Shown here: piece after piece, positions 16,498 through 24,437 of the stretch | How positions within the stretch are numbered: position 1 is the first letter of the stretch | Layout of the letters: every line of letters begins with the position of its first letter | NCBI GenBank assembly: GCA_964541605.1 | Contig: CAZIQY010000007.1 | Span: 1 to 61,507 of the forward strand | Length of the DNA stretch: 61,507 nt | Source of the DNA: CAZIQY01 sp964541605 | GTDB lineage: Bacteria > Desulfobacterota > Syntrophia > Syntrophales > UBA2185 | Direction of reading: 5' to 3' | The notes under the pieces: model-generated | What the model was told of the DNA's origin: nothing | What the model saw: only the letters and a program-made list of their open reading frames with translations | Database searches by the model: none | Position numbers and translations under genes: made by a program

Positions 16498-17982
16498 TTA
16501 AGCAGCGTTATCGGGAAAAATCTTCCGGTGAAGAGACAAGAAATCGTCCTTCCCCGTTGCCAGCATCAGTGTCAGCGGCATCACTGTTTTTCCCAGTTCA
16601 ACCATTTTTTTTGCCGTTTCCCGGATATCCCACTGGGCGTGGCGGTCCGCCCGAAGGCGGGCGATGTGATAAAGTTCGCGGGCATTGATCTTCATGGCGA
16701 CGCGCTTGCGATGGGCATTGGCGAGGATATAGGTCGCTGCCAGGGGAGCGGTTTTCGCGATTTTCCGATAGGCATCATCGGTTTTTTTGATGGTTTCCAG
16801 AAAAGATTCCACCATGCCGATTTCAGATATGGCGGGCGGTACGGTAACGCCAAGGGACGGATCATAATCCTGACAGGTGATCGTGGCCAGACGATGCCGC
16901 TTCAACTGGGCGAAACAACTGGCGCTGATGGTCAATTCAAAATGCAGATTCACGTTTTCGAACTCCCGCAGGACAGAGTCATAGGATTTCATATGCCGGA
17001 GTGTCGCATTGATGATCTTTTCTTTGTCGTTCCGGTCCATTCGGGATGTCATCTCCATGCATCGGGTTATGGGGATGTCCGAGGAGGAGTGGATCAGGGA
17101 GGCCACAATGATTTCATCCGCATGGGATGTGGCATGAACCAGGGTGACGGATTCATCCTTCAGGCAGGCGGCGTCTCCTTTTCCCTTTTCCTCCTGTTTC
17201 AGCAGGGCATCGACTTCAGCCTTCAGGACTTTCCGTGTCAGTCTGTCGTAATCCGTGGCCTCGGTGTAGCGTATCAGAGAGGGAGCGGTGTCTTTTGTCG
17301 CTTCGTAGAGTTTCACACTGAATTTCCTTGCCTCAGTCAGAGGATGGGCCGCAAGGCGGCGAAGCATCAACTCCAGATTTCTTGCATTGATGGTCATCCC
17401 CAGCTGGGTTTCCGTGGCCAGAGCAATGACATACCGGGCGTCTTCCTTGGCCCAGCCTTCCAGCATCGAGTTATTCGCCGGGTCGGCGGCCAGATCGCTG
17501 TACTTTTTAAAAACATGGGGTTTCAGCCTGCCGTACAGCTCCTGATACACCCTGTTCTGTTCGCGGACGGTTTCGACGAAGGGTTCTTCAAAACCGGCTG
17601 CGCGGATCTCTTCGGGGATGTGAAAGTCATCCTTGAACAGAACGTACCGCTGTGATTTTTCCGTATAGGAGCACAGGCGGAATTTCTCGATTTCCTCAAC
17701 AAGAAGGCGAGAAACCCCGAGGACGTCGATATTGAAGACGGCATGTTCGGCAACGGAGCTGTGTCCCATCTCGAAGACGATGTTCCGGTTGGACTGCCGG
17801 GCCTTCTCCACCTCCTTCCTGGCGATATCCCGCAATTCATCCACGGATTTCGGGCTGCGGCTGATCCGGGCATAGGCGGCGGAGATCGTCTCCGGGGTGA
17901 GATGCTTCGCTTCGGGAATCTTCTGATGAAATTCCCTGATGGTTTCCGTATCCAGATTGTAGCCCGCGAGAATGATTTTCAT
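16498..17982 (-). CDS. Tandem ThyX-like protein (FAD-dependent thymidylate synthase fold, duplicated)
   Basis: At 494 residues it is twice the usual ThyX size (about 220-250). The N-half has GHSSVAEHAVFNIDVLGVSR followed by KFRLCSYTEKSQRY (100-113). Here the second part of the ThyX motif (S..SQRY) is kept but the RHR is KFR. The C-half has the mirror situation: R362-H363-R364 is kept, while the following S..S.RY is lost (LATITCQDYDP). Each half also has its own NAR-type segment (INARNLELMLRRL and INARELYHIARLRAD). The protein could form an internal pseudo-dimer that shares the motif, or have a function other than dTMP synthesis. It is 19 bases upstream of the ferredoxin gene. Confidence 0.8.
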   Translation of the reverse strand: MKIILAGYNLDTETIREFHQKIPEAKHLTPETISAAYARISRSPKSVDELRDIARKEVEKARQSNRNIVFEMGHSSVAEHAVFNIDVLGVSRLLVEEIEKFRLCSYTEKSQRYVLFKDDFHIPEEIRAAGFEEPFVETVREQNRVYQELYGRLKPHVFKKYSDLAADPANNSMLEGWAKEDARYVIALATETQLGMTINARNLELMLRRLAAHPLTEARKFSVKLYEATKDTAPSLIRYTEATDYDRLTRKVLKAEVDALLKQEEKGKGDAACLKDESVTLVHATSHADEIIVASLIHSSSDIPITRCMEMTSRMDRNDKEKIINATLRHMKSYDSVLREFENVNLHFELTISASCFAQLKRHRLATITCQDYDPSLGVTVPPAISEIGMVESFLETIKKTDDAYRKIAKTAPLAATYILANAHRKRVAMKINARELYHIARLRADRHAQWDIRETAKKMVELGKTVMPLTLMLATGKDDFLSLHRKIFPDNAA

Positions 17983-18159
17983 TGTTCCAAACTCTTTTCA
18001 CACGATGGGCCAGCCACCGTGATGGTTAATGGTTTCATCTTTGTGGATACGATAGTCATAATGTAAAATAATTGTAATTAAAATCGTAATTATTCTTTTA
18101 ATATCAACATATTAATAATATTCTCTTGTAAAATTTCAGTTATTTAAATGTATTTTTGG

Positions 18160-18291
18160 CTAAGTCTCAGAGGGATCAATATTAGCTAAAAAACATTTTA
18201 ATTGACATCGGTGCTGACCGTCTAACAGTTTCGTTACTGATTCGATTGCCCGGATTTGGAATTCCTGATCGGCATTAATCTTGAAACGCAT
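18160..18291 (-). pseudogene. Fragment of a type III restriction enzyme Res subunit (N-terminus)
   Basis: A 43-residue frame begins at an ATG that overlaps the hicA stop (TAATG). Its first 26 residues (KINADQEFQIRAIESVTKLL) resemble the conserved start of type III Res/DEAD helicase subunits, which usually read FDANQ-x-x-Q-x-x-AI-x-x-V. Similarity ends after DGQ, and the frame closes after 17 unrelated residues. It is probably the edge of a deleted restriction gene left beside the HicBA module. The identification rests on a short match from memory. Confidence 0.5.
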
Positions 18292-18497
18292 TACAGGTTA
18301 TCCTCGGATAAGCCGGCCATTTTCAGGAGATGCTTAGCCAGACCTGTTTTGAGAGGTTTGTTGCCGTGAATCGGTATGGATATTCTTACAACGTTTCCTT
18401 CTTTGCTATAGATGTGATGACTGCCTTGAACCCGGAGGAGATTCCAGCCATGCTTTTCCAAAAGTCTGGCAAATTCTTTCCCCGTCACAGACTTCAT
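18291..18497 (-). CDS. hicA: HicA-type mRNA interferase toxin
   Basis: This 68-residue protein has the double-stranded-RNA-binding-like HicA fold, with the catalytic histidine in GSHHIYSKEG and the typical ISIPIHGNKPLKTGLAKHLLK. It degrades mRNA when free. Its start overlaps the stop of hicB by 4 bases, so toxin translation is coupled to antitoxin. The antitoxin-first order occurs in many HicBA loci. Confidence 0.92.
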   Translation of the reverse strand: MKSVTGKEFARLLEKHGWNLLRVQGSHHIYSKEGNVVRISIPIHGNKPLKTGLAKHLLKMAGLSEDNL

Positions 18498-18697
18498 ACG
18501 GCAATTTCAATGATGCGATCTTTGCCGGTTACTGCGGGTGTTTCAACCTGGACGGCAAGGCATCCCTCAACGGCTTCATATAGATTTTTTAACAGCTCCT
18601 CAAAGGTTTCTCCTTGAGTTGCGCATCCGGGTATTGCTGGAACTTCCGCCCAGTATCCCCCCTCTTCGGCTTCATGGACAATGACTTTCAATTTCAT
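18494..18697 (-). CDS. hicB: HicB-type antitoxin
   Basis: This 67-residue product has the HicB partial RNase-H-like fold: VHEAEEGGYWAEVPAIPGCATQGETFEELLKNLYEAVEGCL is the family hallmark, quoted here as segments GGYWAEVPAIPGCATQGET and LLKNLYEAVEG. It lacks the C-terminal DNA-binding domain found in longer HicBs, ending at residue 67, so autoregulation may need another factor. It is upstream of, and overlaps, hicA. A palindromic site lies about 65-90 bases before the start. Confidence 0.9.
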   Translation of the reverse strand: MKLKVIVHEAEEGGYWAEVPAIPGCATQGETFEELLKNLYEAVEGCLAVQVETPAVTGKDRIIEIAV

Positions 18698-18761
18698 GGG
18701 AGTTCTCCCCTTAAATGGTTTTCAAACGGTACTGAAAGGCAAGGTTCGCTGCTGCCGAATC

Positions 18762-18811
18762 CAGCATATCCCAGATATATGCTGCATCGCGTTCTTCAGG
18801 CAGCATATATA
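18762..18811. promoter_or_regulatory. Palindromic site upstream of hicBA, with an extra half-site
   Basis: CAGCATAT (18762-18769) and ATATGCTG (18777-18784) form a perfect 8-bp inverted repeat with a 7-base centre. A third copy, CAGCATATATA, lies at 18801-18811. The spacing and position upstream of the antitoxin start suggest an operator, though the short HicB seems to lack a DNA-binding domain. Confidence 0.5.
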
Positions 18812-18910
18812 ATCTCTCGGTTGGTTAAAATGTTGTAACGTCGAAAAGGATTGCGCAAAATTTCATCCTTCTGTGAGGATGCTTTTCGAATAGATGCACG
18901 TAGCAAGTTA

Positions 18911-19327
18911 TCAGAAACTATTGGTTTTATCAATGCAATTCTGTGTTTTTTCGGAGAGATGACATTTTCCCCTTCTTCGTTGGATCACCCAGCCATAAAT
19001 GCAGATATTGATCACAAGCACGATGGAACCCAGGAAGAACTGAAGGCGGCGGGTGAGAAAGGAGGGATAGAGGAGAGAGATGATGTAACGTTCGATGAAG
19101 TCAGAAGCATAAGCGGTTCCTCCTCCCTGGATCCGAAGCCAGTTCTCCAGAGGGGTCAATGGGCATATCCAGCCCGTGAATTCAACGAAGGCGCCCCAGA
19201 TCGCAGCGGGAATGTGGAGCCATGCCCAGCCCCGTTTGTACAGGACCAGAAAACCGCCAAAAATGACGAACAGAACGAAAAGGAAATGGGCGATGACCAC
19301 CATATCTGCAAGGAGCGAAAAAGGCAT
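18911..19327 (-). CDS. DUF2784 membrane protein
   Basis: This 138-residue inner-membrane protein has about four hydrophobic helices. The conserved core WGAFVEFTGWICPLTPLEN followed by GGTAYASDFIERY identifies the DUF2784 family, whose function is not known. The C-terminal basic tail (QRRRGK) should be cytoplasmic. It is 10 bases downstream of the exported nitroreductase gene, with which it is probably co-transcribed. The ribosome site is weak; an internal ATG at residue 9 is an alternative start. Confidence 0.8.
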   Translation of the reverse strand: MPFSLLADMVVIAHFLFVLFVIFGGFLVLYKRGWAWLHIPAAIWGAFVEFTGWICPLTPLENWLRIQGGGTAYASDFIERYIISLLYPSFLTRRLQFFLGSIVLVINICIYGWVIQRRRGKCHLSEKTQNCIDKTNSF

Positions 19328-19337
19328 GACATCTGAA

Positions 19338-19991
19338 TTATTTCTTCGGGTAACCCACCGTCTGCGCCAGAATGATTCGCTGTTCCGGCCGTAATTTCAT
19401 GGCCCTGGCGAGGTTCTCGCGATCGATGCCCCCCCGGACAACAGTTGCCAGTCCCTCGGAGGCGCAATACAGATAGACGTTTTGACTGATGAATCCTGTA
19501 TCCACCGCGGAGTAGAAATCTTTCCTGTCATTGGCGGCGTTTCCCATACGCGCATAATCGGCGACATAGATCAGAGTGACGGGAGCTTCCCTGACCAAAG
19601 ACTGAGAACCGGTCAGGGCGCGGATGTCCCCGGCAAGGACGGGATTCAGTCTGTGCTTCTGTGCGTCGTATACGTACAGACCCTTTTCGGTAGCCACATA
19701 CACATCGATTTCCTGCCAGTTCTTGGCTGATGGGGCGGTTCTTTTGCCTGATTCAGGACGGTTGATGCCGCAGGCCGCCCAAAGCAGGTTGGAGAGGACG
19801 CGTATCGGCAGTTTGCGGTTGCTGAACTCCCGGGAGGATTTGCGATCCTTCAGCACGTGTATGAGAAGCCTGCCGGTGTCCATCTGGGGCTTTACGAGGG
19901 GAATGGCCTTGAGTTCCTGTGCCGCCGCGAGACAGGGAATAAGGAAAAAAAACAGGAAAATACAGGCCTGGAGTCGTTTTCGTCCGTCCAT
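19338..19991 (-). CDS. Exported SagB/ThcOx-type nitroreductase
   Basis: The 217-residue protein has a cleavable Sec signal (hydrophobic LQACIFLFFFLIPCLAAA, cleavage after AAA) and then a nitroreductase fold of the SagB type. Visible motifs are KDRKSSREFS near the start, LSNLLWAACGINRPESGKRTAPSA, and DTGFISQNVYLYCASEGLATV with VGYPKK at the end. These bind FMN and shape the pocket in the family. Export to the periplasm is unusual for a flavin enzyme unless flavin is supplied there. There is no peptide-cyclisation gene nearby, so a RiPP role is unlikely. A good ribosome site (AAAGGAGG) supports the start. Confidence 0.82.
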   Translation of the reverse strand: MDGRKRLQACIFLFFFLIPCLAAAQELKAIPLVKPQMDTGRLLIHVLKDRKSSREFSNRKLPIRVLSNLLWAACGINRPESGKRTAPSAKNWQEIDVYVATEKGLYVYDAQKHRLNPVLAGDIRALTGSQSLVREAPVTLIYVADYARMGNAANDRKDFYSAVDTGFISQNVYLYCASEGLATVVRGGIDRENLARAMKLRPEQRIILAQTVGYPKK

Positions 19992-20088
19992 GATACCCTC
20001 CTTTGCCGTTTTTTATATCGTATCTACCGGATTCTGGCAAACGTTATTTGTCGGCATCCGGCGCTGCCTTGAGGGATTTTTTACCTCT

Positions 20089-20895
20089 TTACCACTTGAC
20101 GAGATCGACGCGGGAGAGCGTTCGGCCCAGAAGCCCTTCACCGATGGTCTGAAAATGGTAGGGCACATCGGTGACATAGAACCGGTAGTCCGGCGGGTTC
20201 CGCTGGGGATTTCCCAGATGTATATCGTGGAGCAGATTCGCCGTGATGTCCGCCATAGCCTCGGCAGAATCCACCAGGCAGATATCCTGTCCGACAATTT
20301 CGCGGATGAGGGATTTGATCACGGGATAATGAGTGCACCCCAGGACCAGGGTATCGACGTGCTCCGCAAGAACCGGTCTCAAGTATTCCTGGGCAGTCAG
20401 GCGGGTGACCGGGTGATGCCACCATCCCTCTTCGACCAGCGGCACAAACAAAGGGCAGGCCTGGGAGAAGACGCGAATGTCCGGATCGTGCTCATGAATG
20501 GCACGGGCGTAGGCATTGCTGTTGATCGTGGCCGGCGTACCGATGACTCCCACATGTTTCGAGTTTGTTTCTTCGATTGCCTTGCGGGCGCCCGCCGCGA
20601 TTACATCAAGTACGGGCACGGGAGAGAGGTCTTTGACGGCCTGATAAGCGACCGCCGCCATTGTGTTGCAGGCGATAATGAGCAGCTTGACCTCTTTCTG
20701 CAGTAAAAATCGGGTGATCTGTGTGGCAAACAGGGTGATCGTTTCCGGAGATTTTACCCCGTAGGGCACCCGTGCCGTGTCACCGAAGTAGATGATATTT
20801 TCAAAAGGCAGACGTTCCATGAGGGCGCGGACGACGGTCAGACCGCCGATACCGGAATCAAAAACGCCGATGGGATAGCCGGAACTGGATTCCAT
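20089..20895 (-). CDS. murI: Glutamate racemase
   Basis: This 268-residue enzyme interconverts L- and D-glutamate for peptidoglycan. It has the substrate and active-site motifs GVFDSGIGGLTV (10-21), the two catalytic cysteines in IACNTMAA and GCTHYPVI, and the matching spacing of the Asp/Glu racemase family. It is followed by a 97-base gap before the nitroreductase gene on the same strand. Confidence 0.95.
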   Translation of the reverse strand: MESSSGYPIGVFDSGIGGLTVVRALMERLPFENIIYFGDTARVPYGVKSPETITLFATQITRFLLQKEVKLLIIACNTMAAVAYQAVKDLSPVPVLDVIAAGARKAIEETNSKHVGVIGTPATINSNAYARAIHEHDPDIRVFSQACPLFVPLVEEGWWHHPVTRLTAQEYLRPVLAEHVDTLVLGCTHYPVIKSLIREIVGQDICLVDSAEAMADITANLLHDIHLGNPQRNPPDYRFYVTDVPYHFQTIGEGLLGRTLSRVDLVKW

Positions 20896-21089
20896 GGGAT
20901 ATTATTTACCTTTTTTTCGAAAAGAGATCTAATGAAGTATATCAGATGTCGGCTTTTATATCATTTTTGAAATTTTAGACAGCTGTTTTTTTTTGAAGCA
21001 GGCAAAACTTCTCGTTGAAAATGTCAAGCAAATCAAATATAAGCTCGAATATGTAACCTCACGGTTTGTCAAACAAAGATAAGAGAGAT
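20896..21089. other. Divergent intergenic region murI / AI-2E transporter gene
   Basis: 194 AT-rich bases hold the promoters of two divergent genes. No confident promoter boxes, RNA or repeat are recognised. Confidence 0.3.
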
Positions 21090-22139
21090 ATGGAAAACTC
21101 CAGAATCCAGAACATATTGTTTTTCACGACGCTGGTCATCGTAACCCTTCTGTTTCTGTATCTTTTGAGACCATTCTTCTTTCCCGTTTTTTGGGCGGCC
21201 GTGATCGCCGGCATTTTCAAGCCTTTGTTCCGGCGGCTGAATGAAAAATTGAATCGTCCCACCCTCAGCTCCGCGCTGGTGCTTATGGCGGTTATATTCA
21301 TTATCATTCTGCCCGGGGGCATTATCGCGAGTCTGCTTTTTACCGAATCCGTGCAAATATATCATTCCCTTGGCACGGCGGATAGCGCTGTCATCGAGAA
21401 AAAAATTGCAAGCATCACGGGTGTGATCAAAAATAATCCCCATCTTGCCAGGCTACATATCAACGAAAGCCTCCTGACAGAAAAATTTGCCGAAATTGCC
21501 AGAAGTATTTCCAATTACATCTTTGTCAACCTGAAGGATCTTACTCAGAACACCATTTTATTTATCGTTCAATTCGCCGTCATGCTGTACACGCTGTTTT
21601 TCTTCATTCGCGACGGCAATAAATTTCTGGATATGGCGATGAGATTCTTTTCCTTCGGCCAGAACAGGGAAAAAATCCTGTATGAGCGTTTTGTAGCCAC
21701 AGCCAGATCCACCCTGAAAGTCACATTGATTATCGGAGGTCTTCAGGGTTTTCTGGGAGGTCTTTTGCTCTGGTTTACCGGAATTGAAGGAGCACTGGTC
21801 TGGGGCGTTGTGATGGTCCTTACGGCGATCGTGCCGGTTGTCGGTTGCTCCATCATCTGGGCGCCTGCCGGCGTGATCATGCTGTTAACGGGACATATCT
21901 GGGAAGGGGTTATGATTCTGATTGTCGGCGTCCTTGTGATCAGTATGGTGGACAATTTCCTGCGTCCCATATTGCTGGGCAGGGATGTGCAGATGCATCC
22001 CTTGCTGATTTTTCTGTCTACCCTGGGAGGCATTTCTCTGTTCGGTTTTTCCGGCTTCGTTATCGGTCCCATCATCACCTCCCTGCTTCTGGCAATCTGG
22101 GCCATGTACGACCAATTCTACCGGGATACGTTATCCTGA
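21090..22139 (+). CDS. AI-2E family transporter (PerM/TqsA type)
   Basis: This 349-residue inner-membrane protein has about eight helices in the AI-2E arrangement: two N-terminal helices, a soluble segment (about 90-150), then helices ending in the conserved DNFLRPILLGRDVQMHPLLI and GPIITSLLLAIW. Members export various small molecules or act as antiporters, and the substrate cannot be deduced. An upstream in-frame TTG at 21066 is possible, but the ATG at 21090 has a better Shine-Dalgarno (AAGAGAG). Confidence 0.88.
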   Translation: MENSRIQNILFFTTLVIVTLLFLYLLRPFFFPVFWAAVIAGIFKPLFRRLNEKLNRPTLSSALVLMAVIFIIILPGGIIASLLFTESVQIYHSLGTADSAVIEKKIASITGVIKNNPHLARLHINESLLTEKFAEIARSISNYIFVNLKDLTQNTILFIVQFAVMLYTLFFFIRDGNKFLDMAMRFFSFGQNREKILYERFVATARSTLKVTLIIGGLQGFLGGLLLWFTGIEGALVWGVVMVLTAIVPVVGCSIIWAPAGVIMLLTGHIWEGVMILIVGVLVISMVDNFLRPILLGRDVQMHPLLIFLSTLGGISLFGFSGFVIGPIITSLLLAIWAMYDQFYRDTLS

Positions 22140-22195
22140 TTCAGGCGAGAGCTTCCATAAAAAACGTCTGGTATCTTAAGCTCCTTTGCCCGAAA

Positions 22196-23197
22196 TCATC
22201 GAAAGATTATTTGCGTTATGGAATAGATAACAGCGGAAATCAGTGCCGACATTGGGATCGTCAGTATCCATGCCCAGATGATATTGCCCGCCACCCCCCA
22301 GCGAACGGCCGTGAGGCGTTTCGTTGCGCCCACCCCCACAATGGCGCCTGTGATGGTGTGCGTTGTACTCACAGGAATGCCCGCAACAGACGCCCCGATG
22401 ATGGAAATCGCCGCTGCTGTTTCGGCGCAGAATCCCCCGATGGGCTGAAGTTTTGTAATCTTGGTGCCCATGGTCTTGACGATGCGCCATCCTCCGGACA
22501 TGATTCCCAGGGAGATAACCGTGTAACATGAGACGACTACCCAGAATGGAACATAAAAGGTTGGACCGAGGTACCCTTGGGTGTAAAGAATGATGGCAAT
22601 GATTCCCATGGTCTTCTGGGCGTCATTGGTGCCATGACCCATGCTGTAGACCGCGCATGAGACAAGCTGAAGTTTTCGGAACAGCTTGTCTGATCTGAAG
22701 ACAGTGGTATGCTGGCTGAGGTTGAGAACCAGAATCATCATGAGCAGCCCAAGTCCCATGCCGATGGCGGGAGAAAGAACAATGAAGATGGTCGTCTTTG
22801 AAATGCCGTCCCAGATGAGGATTTTAGTTCCTGCCTTTAAGATACCGGCGCCGATAAGACCGCCGATGAGGGCATGGGAAGAGCTGCTGGGGAGCCCGAA
22901 ATACCATGTGATGATGTTCCAGATGATGGCCCCTCCCAGGGCGGCGAGGATAAGCAGATTATCCACAATATTCGGATCGATGATACCGGTGCCGATGGTG
23001 TTGGCAACATGGACCCCCATAAAGAAGAAGGCTGAAAATTCGAAGAATGCAGCCCAGAGGACCGCATGCCGGGGAGACAGGACCCTGGTCGATACGATCG
23101 TCGAAATCGCATTGGCAGAGTCGTGGAAGCCATTGAGAAAATCGAAAAACAGGGCTACCAGGATAAGAAAGACGACGAATCCAAAGGAATCAACCAT
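22196..23197 (-). CDS. pit: PiT-family inorganic phosphate permease
   Basis: This 333-residue membrane protein has ten or so helices and both PiT repeats: GFHDSANAISTIVSTRVLSP near the N-terminus and MGHGTNDAQKTMGII in the second half. These aspartates and asparagines bind phosphate and the coupling cation. The gene overlaps the stop of the DUF47 regulator gene by 8 bases, the standard pairing for low-affinity phosphate uptake. Confidence 0.94.
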   Translation of the reverse strand: MVDSFGFVVFLILVALFFDFLNGFHDSANAISTIVSTRVLSPRHAVLWAAFFEFSAFFFMGVHVANTIGTGIIDPNIVDNLLILAALGGAIIWNIITWYFGLPSSSSHALIGGLIGAGILKAGTKILIWDGISKTTIFIVLSPAIGMGLGLLMMILVLNLSQHTTVFRSDKLFRKLQLVSCAVYSMGHGTNDAQKTMGIIAIILYTQGYLGPTFYVPFWVVVSCYTVISLGIMSGGWRIVKTMGTKITKLQPIGGFCAETAAAISIIGASVAGIPVSTTHTITGAIVGVGATKRLTAVRWGVAGNIIWAWILTIPMSALISAVIYSITQIIFR

Positions 23198-23810
23198 GTT
23201 TCAGGACGATGCCCTCCACAATATTTGAAACATCCTCGCAGACATCTATAGCCTCTTCGATCCGTTCAAATATTTCCTTCCATTTGATCAGTTCGATGGG
23301 GTCTTTCTCACACTCGAACAGGCGCGCCATGGTCATCCTCAGGACAATATCCCCTTCGTTCTCCAGGGTGTTGATCTCCACACAGGCATCGATGATCATG
23401 CTGGCGTTTTTCATGTCCCTTAGAGCAGGAATGATGATTTTCAGCTTCTTTATCGCCTTCATTAATATCTTGGCCTGGTCAATGATTTCTCTGGCGGGTT
23501 CTTTTACTTTGTATAGAGACATCCTGGCGGCGGAGGCCTCGATCATATCCAGGATACTGTCCATTTTATTGACGAGATCGTAAATATCTTCACGATCGAT
23601 AGGGGTGAGAAAAGTTTTATGCATCTTCTCGTAGGTTCTGTGAGTGATGACGTCGGCTTCATGCTCCAGTTCCTTGAGCTTGGCGATCTTCGGTTCGGTG
23701 TATTCATAGTGTTGAACCATATCGAGAAAGAGTTCTCCTCCCTCTTCGATTTTGTTTATCAACTCTTCAAAAAGATCAAAGAACTTTTCTTCTCTGGGAA
23801 TCAGTCTCAT
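23190..23810 (-). CDS. DUF47/PhoU-like phosphate-transport regulator
   Basis: The 206-residue, mostly helical protein begins MRLIPREEKFFDLFEEL, the classical start of DUF47 proteins. The ATG at 23810 is preceded by GGAGGG, and a longer in-frame extension to 23873 lacks support. It has the paired acidic helices (KELEHEADVITHRTYE and CVEINTLENEGDIVLR) that bind metal in PhoU relatives. It probably regulates the Pit permease encoded immediately downstream with an 8-base overlap. Confidence 0.92.
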   Translation of the reverse strand: MRLIPREEKFFDLFEELINKIEEGGELFLDMVQHYEYTEPKIAKLKELEHEADVITHRTYEKMHKTFLTPIDREDIYDLVNKMDSILDMIEASAARMSLYKVKEPAREIIDQAKILMKAIKKLKIIIPALRDMKNASMIIDACVEINTLENEGDIVLRMTMARLFECEKDPIELIKWKEIFERIEEAIDVCEDVSNIVEGIVLKHG

Positions 23811-23930
23811 CAGATGTACCCTCCGTGATGATTCGTTGTATTGGTGACACCCTGTGAGTCGGTATGTGTGCAATTAACATCCGGCGAATCTCCTCTACCG
23901 GATTATGACAAAAAAAGCAACATGTTTTGG

Positions 23931-24437
23931 TTAAGGACGAATGGCCTTGACATAGATAACCTTATCATCTCCGGATCCGTAAAAATCTTTCAGAAAGGCC
24001 TCTTCCTGATAGCCGCATGATCGATAAAACAATCTGGTTGTTCTGTATTGATCCCGTGATGACGTATCGATATAGATGCGTTCCCCTCCCTGTTTTTCAA
24101 TCGCCTCTTCGGTCTTCACCATGAGCGATTTACCGATGCCCGCCCGGCGAAAATCATGATGAACCACGATCCAGTACAGGTCATAGCGGTTTGCGGCGCC
24201 CGGTATGGGACCGAAACAGGTGTAGCCGATCATCCTGCCCGTCAATTCGCCAAAGAGGAAATGGTAACCGCTCCGGAGACCTTTTGACAGCCGTTCTTCA
24301 ACAAGCTCCACGGCGATTCCTGTTTCCGCCTCAGAAAAAAATTCCGTCGATTCAACAATTTGTCGAACGTCATTTCGATCTGAAGGCCTTACGTCCGTAC
24401 GATATGTAATGTCCACATTTTTCAAACAGTTACTCAT
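23931..24437 (-). CDS. GNAT-family N-acetyltransferase of the KamA operon
   Basis: The product is 168 residues from the ATG that overlaps the upstream stop (ATGA at 24437-24434). It has the acetyl-CoA-binding motif VHHDFRRAGIGKSLM (the R-x-x-G-x-G/A type) and the C-terminal LFYRSCGYQEEAFLKDFYG. As the last gene of a four-gene coupled operon, it probably acetylates the amino group of the molecule made by KamA and the ATP-grasp enzymes. It is shorter than AblB, the known beta-lysine acetyltransferase, so it is not a clear ortholog. Confidence 0.85.
   Translation of the reverse strand: MSNCLKNVDITYRTDVRPSDRNDVRQIVESTEFFSEAETGIAVELVEERLSKGLRSGYHFLFGELTGRMIGYTCFGPIPGAANRYDLYWIVVHHDFRRAGIGKSLMVKTEEAIEKQGGERIYIDTSSRDQYRTTRLFYRSCGYQEEAFLKDFYGSGDDKVIYVKAIRP

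Noticed and set aside
16177..17655. 492-codon plus-strand frame
   Set aside because: It is antisense to the ferredoxin and ThyX genes, which have strong motifs.
19624..20706. 360-codon plus-strand frame
   Set aside because: It is antisense to the nitroreductase and murI genes, both well supported.
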